DNA of 64,000 nucleotides from Sternotherus odoratus (taxonomy: Eukaryota > Chordata > Testudines > Kinosternidae): NCBI GenBank assembly GCA_032164245.1, contig JAVMKO010000002.1:61165840-61229839 (forward strand). The letters run 5' to 3'. Below, piece by piece: positions 22,141 to 31,895 of this stretch (positions within the stretch are counted from its first letter, which is position 1; every line of letters begins with the position of its first letter). The notes below the pieces were generated by a model. That model was not told the DNA's origin. It made no database searches and saw only the letters and a program-made list of their open reading frames with translations. Both the position numbers and the translations under genes were made by a program.

Positions 22141-24394
22141 CGTCAAGGATACACATGACCCTGACTGGGGCCTTATCCCCAACAGAAGGATGGATGAGAA
22201 CAGTACCTGTGCCTCTGACTGCTTCACTCTCCCTCCCAGAGTCACACCTAGTAGTATGATTAGTGTTCACGTGGATGAGAAGCATGGGGTAGTGGTCAGA
22301 GAGGCAAATGAGCCTCGACAACCTTTCTGTGACAGTTCAGATACGGGCACCTGGCAGCACACCTCCCAAAAGGGAGTCCCTGGCCATCAGAGCCTGATGT
22401 TCTCTCTTCTTGTTCCCTAAATGCCCCAGATTTGGGAGCATGTGGCTTCTTCTCCCCAGCCATTGGGATTAGCTTCACTCTCCTGTTTCCAGCACAGCAT
22501 ACTGGTTTTTTGCCTTAATGGGCAGGGGACATGGAGAGGGAATGGAGCACTTTCTATCTCCCAAGGTGGCCAGCAGCCAGTCTTCTCCCCAAAGAGTAGC
22601 CAGTTCTCCTTCCTCCTCTGGTGCCATTGTAATCATCATCTAGCATCTTCCATTCCAGATGCGTCCATACGCATCCTGCCAATGAAGTCCTTATACTGCT
22701 GGATGCTTTGCTGTGACCCTAGGCACCCCTTTATTAATATCCTACTGCAACAATATCTGTACAAAATATACCTTGTAAGATACCATATGACAGCTAATAA
22801 TACACTAGTTATTAATATCATTGTAAAATGTCAATATTATATGTAACGTTATTAATTCCCTCTGTATGATGTTACTAGACCAGACAGCCTAGCCGAGGTA
22901 AAGGTAATAAACAGATCAGTCATAGACAGAGGAATATGGGTTTACCTCAGTTTACATATGAGCAGTGAACAAAGCCATCTCTAGCTAAATTGATGGGGGT
23001 TATCCTGAGCCTGAATTCAATAGACAGAGAATTACCATTACTCCTGCATCCCAGAGAGACACAAAAGATTGAATCCACAGGAGGCCTTCCTTGTAAGAGA
23101 AGATATCCCCTGTGGGGATGTAAGGAACAGAAACTCCTTTTTTATCCTTCCCCTAGAAGACAAAGGAACCAAGTGATTTCATCTCTTTAATAGGTCTTGG
23201 CCAGCCTGGCCATTTAAAGCAGGTAAGAAGACTCTGTGCAACTATCTTGAACAAAGACTGAATCATTCTAGGTTAAGTTTTAGCCTTTTAGAAGCAAGTT
23301 TTCACTTTTATTTGCTTGTAAACTTTTCTACCTCTATCCCTTTTACTTTGTATCACTTAATCCATGTCCTTTTGTTAATAATCTTGTTTTGCTTCATTAT
23401 AAATCATCACTGCTTTGTAAGGTCAGGAGGGTATTGGAATGTGTTACTGTCTCTGAACTGGCAGCAAATCTTACACGTTCTCTACGAGGGTCCAGTGAGA
23501 TGGACTGGTCCCTGCAGTTGGATAATTTGGGAGTGAAGTCAGGGATGGAAGAGTTCTAAGGTTGGCCTGCAAGGAGTAACCACGGTGGGCAAAGCCAGGG
23601 TGAGGCTTGTGGCAGGCTGTTGGGGTCAGAACCAACACTACACAGCCACAAAGACACCCAGAGTTATAAGGCAGACAGAAACTGAAATCATTCTGGGGTG
23701 AACCCCAGAATATCACACATGCAGATGAGCCACCTCCTCCTGCAGCTCTCTGGCCTTTTTCATAGGGTGACCAGATGTCCTGATTTTATAGGGACAGTCC
23801 TGGTTTGGGGGTCTTCTTCTTATTTGGGCTCCTATTACCCCCCACCCTCTGACACAGTTTTTCACATTTGCTGTTGCTCACCCAACCTTTTCATGAGGAA
23901 CTCCATCAGCAAACGTGGTTCCCCCTGCCTGGTTTTCTTCAGCAGGATTATGTAGGACACATTCCTAGAAAATCAAGACTAGACCCTGGGTAGGAGTCTC
24001 CAGGGTTAGGATGCTTGGACGAAGGGAGAGGAAGAGCTAACAGTGACCATGACAATGTACCATTTTCCTTCAATTGCAGGTTCTTCCTTGTAGAGTACCT
24101 AAAAGTTAAGAGATGAGGACGGAATATCTCTCTCTGCCTTCCTCTGCTAACTTCCTTAGTCTCCCAGCTGTCTACACCTTCCCAACCACTGGGAACTTTG
24201 GGTTTTGTTTGGTTGTTGGAATTGTTTTGGGGTGGTGGGGTGTCCATCTGTCTGTGTCTTCCCTCTGAAACATTAGAGATGGCCACAGCTGGAGACAGGA
24301 CACTGAAAAGGGTTAGCTGGTGCTCAGAGGTGGTAAATGAGAACTCTCTCCCAGGCGCCTTGGCTGGTTCTTTCTCACATGTTCAGGGTCTAAC
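22141..24394. other. No gene seen; possible LTR remnant and a MITE
   Basis: The stretch 22900-23700 resembles the transcribed and U5 part of a retroviral-type LTR, with T-rich 'ttgctttgtaacttttctacc...ttgttaataatcttgttttgcttc' and a downstream GGTCAGGAGGG. The evidence is only general resemblance. A MITE lies at 23764-23883. No host gene is supported. Confidence 0.4.
23764..23883. mobile_element. MITE with AGGGTGACCAGAT terminus
   Basis: It starts AGGGTGACCAGATGTCC, contains 'ttatagggacagtcc...ctcctattaccccccac', and ends 'ttcacatttgctgttgctcaccc', a damaged inverse of the start. It is the same family as 61207-61367. The superfamily is not certain. Confidence 0.65.
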
Positions 24395-24492
24395 TGAGGT
24401 AGGGAAGAATCAGAGAGGTAGCCGTGTTAGTCTGGAATAGCAAAGGAAACAAAATCTTGTGGCACCTTAAAGACTAACTATAAAGTTTTGAA

Positions 24493-24532
24493 GCATGAGC
24501 TTTCGTGGGCTAATACCCACTTCGTCGGATGC
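24493..24532 (-). ncRNA. Hammerhead-ribozyme-like motif, left PLE arm
   Basis: On the minus strand it reads GCATC-CGACGA-AGTGGG-TATTAG-CCCAC-GAAA-GCTC-ATGC. The GTGGG/CCCAC stem II, the GAAA core and the GCAT/ATGC stem I fit the minimal type I hammerhead reported in Penelope-like elements. The CUGANGA core has U to C at position 4, which should reduce or abolish cleavage. Confidence 0.7.
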
Positions 24533-24635
24533 AAGCAGTGGAAATGTTTAGAGGCAGGTCTGGGAAAGTAGGTAAGAACCAGGTGGGAGGTGAAAAGGTT
24601 AGTCCAAATAAGCTGAACCAGTTTGTTATCTCCGA

Positions 24636-26453
24636 TCAGGGAGTGTGGATTATTCTTCTAGCATTTGAATGGGGTGTGTGAACATGGAGAGAGGAGAAAC
24701 AATGTCTGTAATGAGCCAGCCATTCTAGATCTTTGTTCAGTCCTAGAAGGTGTGTGCTGAATTTGCAAATGAATTGAAGTTCTGCAGTTTCCCTTTGTAG
24801 TCTGGTCTTGAAGTGTTTTTGCTGCAGGATGGTGACTTTTAAATCAGCTAATGTGTGTCCAGGCAGGTTGAAGTGTTCCCCTACAGGTTTGTGTATATTG
24901 CCATTCCTAATATCTGATTTGTGTGCATTTATCCTTTTTCGTAGGGACTGTCCAGTTTGGCCGATGTACATAGCAGAGGGGCACTGGTGGCATATAATGG
25001 CATATATGACATTGGTTGATGTGCAGGTGAATGAACCAGTGATGGTATGATTGATCTGGTTAGGTCCTGTGATGTTGTTGCTGGTGTAGATATGTGGGCA
25101 GAGTTGGCATCGAGGTTTGTTGCATGGATTGGTTCCTGAGTTGGAGTTATTGTGGTGCAGTGTGCTGTTGCTGGTGAGAATTTGTTTAAGGTTGGCAGGT
25201 TGTCTGTGTGCCAGGACTGGCCTTCCTCCCAAGGCCTGTGAAAGTGAGGGATTATTGTCCAGGATGGGTTGTAGGTCGCTGATGATGCGTTGCAGAGGTT
25301 TTAACTGAGGACTGTAGGTGATGGCCAGTGGTGTTCTGTTGTTTTCTTTCTTGGGCTTGTCTTGCAGCAGTAGGCTTCTGGGTACACGTCTGGCTCTGTT
25401 GATCTGTGTCCTTATTTCCTTGTGTGGGTATTGTAGTTTTGAGAAAGCTTGGTGAAGATCTCGTAGGTGTTGGTCTCTGTCTGAGGGGTTGGAGCAAATC
25501 CGATTGTACCTCAGTGCTTGGCTGTAGACAATGGATCGTGTGGTATGTCCGGGATGGAAGCTGGTGGCATGAAGGTAGGCATAGCTGTCGGTAGGCTTTC
25601 GGTATAGGGTGGTGTCGATGTGGCCGTCATTAATTTGCACTGTGGTGTCTAGGAAGTGGATTTCCTGTGTGGACTGGTCCAGACTGAGGTGGATGTTGGG
25701 GTGGAAGCTGTTGAAGTCATGGTGGAATTCTTCCAGAGTTTCTTTCCCATGGGTCCAGATGATGAAGATGTCATCAATGTAGCGTAGATAGAGAAGGGGT
25801 GTGAGTGGACGAGAGTTGAGGAAGCGTTGTTCCAGGTCTGCCATAAAGATGTTGGCATACTGTGGGGCCATGCGGGTGCCCATAGCAGTCCCGCTGGTCT
25901 GGAGGTATATATTGTCACCAAATTTGAAATAGTTGTGTGTGAGGATAAAGTCACAGAGCTTAGCAACCACCTGTGCTGTGGCATCATCAGGGATACTATT
26001 CCGGACAGCTTGTATTCCATCTTTGTGTGGGATGTTGGTGTAGAGAGCCTCTACATCCATGGTGGCTAGGATGGTGTTTTCTGGAAGGTCACCAATGCAT
26101 TGTAGTTTCCTCAGGAAGTCAGTGGTATCACGGAGATAGCTGGGAGTGCTGGTGGCATAGGGTCTGAGTAGAGAGTCTACATATCCAGACAGTCCTTCAG
26201 TGAGAGTGCCAATGCCCGAGATGATGGGGCGTCCAGGGTTCCCAGGTTTATGGATCTTGGGTAGTAGATAGAATAACCCCGGTCGGGGCTCTAAGGGTAT
26301 ATTAATTTGTTCCTGTGTTAGTGCAGGGAGAGTCCTGAGTAGATGGTGCAGTTTCTTAGTATATTCCTCAGTGGGATCATAGGGAAGTGGTCTGTAGAAA
26401 TTGGTATTGGAGAGTTGTCTGGTAGCCTCCTTTTGGTAGTCTGACCTGTCCAT
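24636..26453 (-). CDS. Penelope-like element protein: reverse transcriptase plus GIY-YIG endonuclease (N-terminally truncated)
   Basis: The 605-codon frame is unbroken and ends in a stop. It would copy element RNA into DNA at a nick made by its own endonuclease in the nucleus. Visible RT blocks are LLPKIHKPG and PGRPIISG (about residues 65-81), MDVEALYTNIP (132-142, first catalytic Asp about 133), TSGTAMGTRMAP (186-197) and the YIDD active site (225-228). A Cys-rich CNKPRCQLCP (444-453) precedes the GIY-YIG domain: VIYAI (482-486), MYIGQTG (495-501), then R, H and E positions (RKRINAH, ETAEL). These residues look intact. The frame stays open upstream of the first ATG with the PLE text NPDIIIKEADKGGA. 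It is cut at the palindrome centre, so the usual N-terminus is missing and the start at 26453 is only the first available ATG. No promoter is visible. This is a mobile-element gene, not a host gene. Confidence 0.9.
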   Translation of the reverse strand: MDRSDYQKEATRQLSNTNFYRPLPYDPTEEYTKKLHHLLRTLPALTQEQINIPLEPRPGLFYLLPKIHKPGNPGRPIISGIGTLTEGLSGYVDSLLRPYATSTPSYLRDTTDFLRKLQCIGDLPENTILATMDVEALYTNIPHKDGIQAVRNSIPDDATAQVVAKLCDFILTHNYFKFGDNIYLQTSGTAMGTRMAPQYANIFMADLEQRFLNSRPLTPLLYLRYIDDIFIIWTHGKETLEEFHHDFNSFHPNIHLSLDQSTQEIHFLDTTVQINDGHIDTTLYRKPTDSYAYLHATSFHPGHTTRSIVYSQALRYNRICSNPSDRDQHLRDLHQAFSKLQYPHKEIRTQINRARRVPRSLLLQDKPKKENNRTPLAITYSPQLKPLQRIISDLQPILDNNPSLSQALGGRPVLAHRQPANLKQILTSNSTLHHNNSNSGTNPCNKPRCQLCPHIYTSNNITGPNQINHTITGSFTCTSTNVIYAIICHQCPSAMYIGQTGQSLRKRINAHKSDIRNGNIHKPVGEHFNLPGHTLADLKVTILQQKHFKTRLQRETAELQFICKFSTHLLGLNKDLEWLAHYRHCFSSLHVHTPHSNARRIIHTP

Positions 26454-26472
26454 GACGACAACAGCACCTCCT

Positions 26473-26595
26473 TTATCAGCCTCTTTGATAATGATGTCAG
26501 GGTTGTTTCTGAGGCTGTGGGTAGCATTGCGTTCTGCACAATGCTACCCACAGCCTCAGAAACAACCCTGACATCATTATCAAAGAGGCTGATAA
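26473..26595. repeat. Centre of the PLE palindrome: 57-bp perfect arms, 9-nt spacer
   Basis: 26473-26529 and 26539-26595 are exact reverse complements. The spacer 26530-26538 is CGTTCTGCA. Beyond 26595 the right arm switches to sequence matching left-arm position 25870, the internal deletion junction. Confidence 0.95.
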
Positions 26596-27830
26596 TGGCC
26601 CCACAGTATGCCAACATCTTTATGGCAGACCTGGAACAACGCTTCCTCAACTCTCGTCCACTCACACCCCTTCTCTATCTACGCTACATTGATGACATCT
26701 TCATCATCTGGACCCATGGGAAAGAAACTCTGGAAGAATTCCACCATGACTTCAACAGCTTCCACCCCAACATCCACCTCAGTCTGGACCAGTCCACACA
26801 GGAAATCCACTTCCTAGACACCACAGTGCAAATTAATGACGGCCACATCGACACCACCCTATACCGAAAGCCTACCGACAGCTATGCCTACCTTCATGCC
26901 ACCAGCTTCCATCCCGGACATACCACACGATCCATTGTCTACAGCCAAGCACTGAGGTACAATCGGATTTGCTCCAACCCCTCAGACAGAGACCAACACC
27001 TACGAGATCTTCACCAAGCTTTCTCAAAACTACAATACCCACACAAGGAAATAAGGACACAGATCAACAGAGCCAGACGTGTACCCAGAAGCCTACTGCT
27101 GCAAGACAAGCCCAAGAAAGAAAACAACAGAACACCACTGGCCATCACCTACAGTCCTCAGTTAAAACCTCTGCAACGCATCATCAGCGACCTACAACCC
27201 ATCCTGGACAATAATCCCTCACTTTCACAGGCCTTGGGAGGAAGGCCAGTCCTGGCACACAGACAACCTGCCAACCTTAAACAAATTCTCACCAGCAACA
27301 GCACACTGCACCACAATAACTCCAACTCAGGAACCAATCCATGCAACAAACCTCGATGCCAACTCTGCCCACATATCTACACCAGCAACAACATCACAGG
27401 ACCTAACCAGATCAATCATACCATCACTGGTTCATTCACCTGCACATCAACCAATGTCATATATGCCATTATATGCCACCAGTGCCCCTCTGCTATGTAC
27501 ATCGGCCAAACTGGACAGTCCCTACGAAAAAGGATAAATGCACACAAATCAGATATTAGGAATGGCAATATACACAAACCTGTAGGGGAACACTTCAACC
27601 TGCCTGGACACACATTAGCTGATTTAAAAGTCACCATCCTGCAGCAAAAACACTTCAAGACCAGACTACAAAGGGAAACTGCAGAACTTCAATTCATTTG
27701 CAAATTCAGCACACACCTTCTAGGACTGAACAAAGATCTAGAATGGCTGGCTCATTACAGACATTGTTTCTCCTCTCTCCATGTTCACACACCCCATTCA
27801 AATGCTAGAAGAATAATCCACACTCCCTGA
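26596..27830 (+). pseudogene. Penelope-like element protein, right arm, internally deleted
   Basis: The last 411 codons (from MAPQYANIF to the stop) match the left-arm protein residue for residue, including YIDD and the GIY-YIG endonuclease. About 200 codons, including the first catalytic Asp region and the TSGTAMG block, are deleted. The 57-bp piece of the amino-terminal region before the junction is read in a different frame (LTSLSKRLI instead of PDIIIKEA). Reverse transcriptase activity is therefore not expected. The endonuclease domain is intact as sequence. The in-frame ATG at 26517 or 26596 is incidental. Confidence 0.88.
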
Positions 27831-27933
27831 TCGGAGATAACAAACTGGTTCAGCTTATTTGGACTAACCTTTTCACCTCCCACCTGGTTCTTACCTACTT
27901 TCCCAGACCTGCCTCTAAACATTTCCACTGCTT

Positions 27934-27973
27934 GCATCCGACGAAGTGGGTATTAGCCCACGAAAGCTCATGC
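27934..27973 (+). ncRNA. Hammerhead-ribozyme-like motif, right PLE arm
   Basis: It has the same sequence as the left-arm copy: GCATCCGACGAAGTGGG at 27934-27950, loop TATTAG, then CCCACGAAAGC and TCATGC. Stem II has five G-C/T-A pairs. The same U4-to-C change is present, so the two arms share this variant. Confidence 0.7.
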
Positions 27974-28033
27974 TTCAAAACTTTATAGTTAGTCTTTAAG
28001 GTGCCACAAGATTTTGTTTCCTGAGGTAGGGAA

Positions 28034-31000
28034 GGAATTTCCCCCCAGGTTAGATTGCCAGTGACCATGTGGGTTTTTCACTTCCCAATAAGTGACCCAC
28101 GCCACACACTACACAGGAATCAATTGGATATACCTCACTTTATGAATTTGCTGCCACTGTCGGGCCTCAGGTATTGGTGTACCTCATCCCTCACATACAA
28201 TAATTCAGCCTCATAAAGGCTGTTATATTTTGGTCTAACTCAGGTTGCTGGGTATTGTGGGTGAGTGGTGTTAGTAGCTTCAGATATACAAGAGTTCAGA
28301 TTTGATTATCTACTGAAAACTTCTGGCCTTAATCTCTATCACACCTCCTTCTACAACCACCTTATTTGTCTTTGTTGTGTAAATAGAGCTACAATCAAGT
28401 TGAAGCATAGGAGTATTTAGTTTCATTTTCCTTGTTCATCAGTAAATATCAATCAGCTATTACTGGACACAACGGATGCCAAGTGATACACACTGGTGGC
28501 TCAGAAAAACGTGTGCATCTCTACGTTCTTAAGCCATCAACTGAGCTCACCATCACCCCACTTGGGTTTATTACCACATACAAACAGCCAGGCATGTGCA
28601 AAGTACAGAATGGCTCTCATAACCGCCTGGCTACTCATATCAGCCAGGAAGATAACTGCTGCTTATAAAATAGGCCCTCAAAGAAAGCCTACTTTCAGTA
28701 CAGAGTAACCAATCATCTTCATAATTGAACTGCTTAAATTAGAGAGGACACTTTTTTATTTTTGGGGAATTTTTCCTAAAATCTTAGATTTCCTTATTTT
28801 ATTGTCAGTAACAAAATGAGAAATTATTGCAAATTATTACCAGCAAGGGGAATTGCAGGGATCCACAGATGATCTCTGAAATATCTAAACTATTACAATA
28901 ATGATGATTTGTTTCATAGTAGCATCTAGAGTCTCTAATCAAAATCAGAGCCCCACTATAGTGCTAAGCATTATACATACTCATATTAAGAGACAGGAAG
29001 AAAGTTCTACTATAACATTTTACTAATGTTGAGCTAAGAGAGAGATTAATTGAATTATCCAAGGAAATTGGCAGAACTGGAAATTGAACCCATAGCTTCT
29101 GAGTCCAGATCCTTAACCATAAGCCCTACCTTCCTCCCACTACAGAAATTTTGGAGAGCTGTGAAACATCAGACCATAGACAAGATCACCACAACTACAG
29201 CTGGACAAAAAGCACTCATCAAACCCAAAACTATGATGAATTTATGTCTTATTTCTCAAATCGTGCACAAACTGTTCCTGATTTCTGAGAATATATTGAG
29301 AGGTATTCACCAAATGCTTCAGATAAGTCTTTTCAGTCTATGGGTTATTTGCAAACTGTTCACTTCAACCATTCATGATTCATGGTGTGTGATTGATCAA
29401 ATGAGAACGGTCTTGCTCCCTGATCAGATGACTGCCATTTTTAGCAAAGTAACTAATCTGAGAATGATTTCAGTATCCATTTGTGAAACTCATGATTTGC
29501 AATTACTTTCATGCACAACAAGGGCCATGTAAACATTCACAAATAAATAACAGGATGACCCACTAATAGCAATTAATGGAATTTGAGTAATTTATATTTG
29601 TGATTATGCTCATTAATCTGCTTTTGCTTTATTTGACCAGCTATAATTAGAAGGCAACAACATGGACACAAACACCCAGACCAACACTGAGGAGTGATTA
29701 GAAACTCAGTGGCCAAAATTATACCCAAAGAAGGGCTTCAGGAAAACGTGATCTCAACCCTTCACATATGATGAGTCTACATTAGAATATTCATTCGGCG
29801 TTGTTATAGGCATGTACTAGTTGATGGCAGAATCCTTCCACTTACTTAAATATTTCACATAGCAACACAAACTGTAGCAAATGGCTAGTGCTTCAAAGAT
29901 AGTGATAGAAGCCACAGTGCCTGTGGAGTAACGTTGGAAATGAAGAGTACAGTATGGAATGGAATGGAATACAGTACCTGGTCTAAAATACAGTTGAATG
30001 TAATATATATGTGTTATGTTAGGTATCTGCTGTACAACATTATCTCTATGGCGTGTAATCATTCATAATGATTCATATCATAATCATTCATAATCATTCA
30101 GTGTGGCATAGGACAACATGGAGCATTAGCAGTGGCATAGTTTGTTCAGCAACATGTGCTACAAAGAGAGAATTAATGTTCAAGGCAGCAAAAGTGGTTG
30201 GGAAACAGAAAAAACCCCACAAAAAGTCTCAAATGTTTGATTTTATTTCTATTTTGCAGGATTCAACGGCCCAGTTAGAACTTTTAATTAATTTTTATTG
30301 ACAATATTATAAAAAATGTATTTCCCCAAAACAGGGTTTTTCAATTAAACACCTTTTCATCAAAAAAAATGTTGACCAGCTCATTAAGAAGTGATGTATG
30401 CCCACTTTCTGGAAGATGTTTAGCCCCCACTTCAGTATTTTGCTGACTTGGGACCCTAATGTGCTGAATGAGGGTGGCAGGCATTATCGACCACTAATGT
30501 GGTATGGTAATCCCTCTGTGTTCCAGGACACTATGTTTTCAGTTTGACATAAGTTGTAATTATCAGAGTTTGGCAAGCTTGGGGGAAAAAACCACCTGGC
30601 AAGCAAGCTCACTTTAAAAATTAAAGGAATTTTCCAAGTTTGCTAGGCTTGCAAGCCTAGACATACTGCAGCTTAATTGCTACTCAAATGAAGAAGAAGC
30701 AATTACACACCAAAAAGGAACATTTGAGAGCTCACAAAATGTAGCTATAATGTACATTTACTTTGGGGGGGGGGGGGGGAAGGGGATCAGTGAAGCACTC
30801 AGCTGCCATGGCAATGGGCAAATCAAATTACAGTATTACAATTAATATTCCATGGGCTGCTGTTATGAAATTTGTGCATGTCATTGCTTCCATTTATCCA
30901 TTTATCACTCTAGTTTTAGTAGAAAGGCAAATGTGCTGCTTTGAAATTCAACTTGCATTTCCTTCTCCTCTTCTTAGCACTGTTCTGATGTGCATGTGCT

Positions 31001-31141
31001 AATTATCAGTGGTAATTATTGATAGAGTGAAATCCTGGCCCACTGAAGTCAGTGGCAAAACTCTCTTGACTACAATAGTTGTGCTATAGAGCAAGTCCTC
31101 CAGGAAGTGCAGAGCTGCCTCACTTTCTGTATACTCTAGAT
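28034..31141. other. No gene seen; MIR/LINE relics
   Basis: No host gene is supported. Old relics lie at 28914-29145 (see separate entry). A run of about 15 G lies at 30764-30779. Short direct repeats of 'atcattcat' lie at 30058-30100. The 160-codon frame at 29050-29532 begins inside the MIR relic and shows no domain, so it is not called. Confidence 0.5.
28914..29145 (-). mobile_element. MIR-like SINE/LINE-tail relic, antisense
   Basis: The text 'gccccactatagtgctaagcattatacatac' is a widespread old repeat tail. The text 'ggcagaactggaaattgaacccatagcttctgagtccagatccttaaccataagcc' reads as an inverted MIR tRNA-derived head. Confidence 0.5.
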
Positions 31142-31895
31142 CAGGGGTGGGCAAACTTTTTGGCCCGAGAGCCACATTGGGGTTAACAGTTGTGCGGAGG
31201 GCCGGGTAGGGAAGACCCCGCCCTCTATCTGACCCCCACCCACTTTCTGCCCCCGGACTGCCCCCCTCAGACCCCTGACCCATCCAACCCCCCCTCCTTC
31301 TCTCCGGATCGCCCCCTCCAGAGACCCCCCCACCCTAACCTGCCCCCCAACCCCCCCGTTCTTTGTTCCCTGACTGCCCTCTCCCGAGAACCCATCACCC
31401 TAACCACCACCCCCTGGAGCCCCACCCCCAATCTAAGCCCCCCTGCTTTATTCCCTCACTACCCCCTCCCGAGATCTCCCCACCCTAACCACCACCCACT
31501 AGGACACCACCACCCATCAAGACCCCACCATCTAGCCCCCCGGCTTCTTACCATGCTCAGCCGGCGCTCCAGCACTCCCGGCTGGCCCACTTGGCCGGGA
31601 GCACAGGACCCCGCAGCTTCCTGCCCTCCGCCCGCCACCGGCCAGGTAGTGTGGGGCCCCACGGCATGCCGCGCTGGGCCCAACCCCCGGCCAGAGAGGG
31701 CGGGGGCCCTGTGGCACACCATGCTCAGCCCAGCCCCCAGGCTAGGAGAGCCGGGCCAGGCTAGGAGAGCTCCCTGGGACAGTAGCGTGGGGCCAGTGGT
31801 CCCGCGCTCCCAGCTTGCGCTCGTGGGCCGGATAAAATTGGCCAGCGGGCCACATGTGGCCCATGGGCCATAGTTTGCTCACCTCTGCTCTAGAT
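31134..31895. repeat. 8-bp target duplication pair (CTCTAGAT)
   Basis: CTCTAGAT at 31134-31141 and 31888-31895 is a perfect match around the hAT element. Confidence 0.88.
31142..31887. mobile_element. Non-autonomous hAT transposon, 746 bp
   Basis: It starts CAGGGGTGGGCAAACTTTTTGG and ends ATAGTTTGCTCACCTCTG, flanked by a perfect octamer duplication. The C-rich interior resembles that of 9950-10883. The 227-codon frame at 31190-31873 is proline-rich low-complexity translation of the C-rich strand, not a gene. Confidence 0.88.

Larger units (their letters stand above)
24407..28021. mobile_element. Penelope-like element inverted dimer (head-to-head)
   Basis: The left arm 24407-26529 is antisense and the right arm 26539-28021 is sense. 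They are separated by 9 nt (26530-26538). The innermost 57 bp (26473-26529 and 26539-26595) are exact reverse complements. The right arm then jumps to sequence matching left position 25870, so it lacks about 600 bp (left 25871-26472). From there to the 3' end the arms appear identical, since their translations agree in more than one frame. The left outer end carries 38 extra nt (24407-24444, 'gaatcagagaggtagccgtg...') that the right end lacks. PLEs are retroelements that typically sit as inverted or tandem partial copies. The element type is described. What is unusual here is its completeness, identity and single flanking duplication. Confidence 0.92.
24395..28033. repeat. 12-bp target duplication pair flanking the inverted Penelope-like element
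   Basis: TGAGGTAGGGAA occurs at 24395-24406 and again at 28022-28033, exactly at the outer limits of the inverted PLE structure. Host sequence after the right copy ('ggaatttcccccc') shows no PLE similarity. A perfect 12-mer at both junctions marks one insertion event for the whole 3.6 kb. Confidence 0.88.

Noticed and set aside
25649..26020. 123-codon minus-strand frame inside the PLE
   Set aside because: Alternative-frame shadow of the PLE reverse transcriptase. The equivalent shadow exists in the right arm.
24395..28033. Interpreting the inverted PLE as a segmental or assembly duplication of host DNA
   Set aside because: The 12-bp duplication sits exactly at the PLE limits and the arms contain no host flank. 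An assembly artefact cannot be fully excluded without reads.
29050..29532. 160-codon plus-strand frame
   Set aside because: Begins inside an antisense MIR-like relic and shows no domain.
31190..31873. 227-codon open frame, plus strand
   Set aside because: It lies wholly within a hAT element and is proline/serine low-complexity translation of C-rich DNA.
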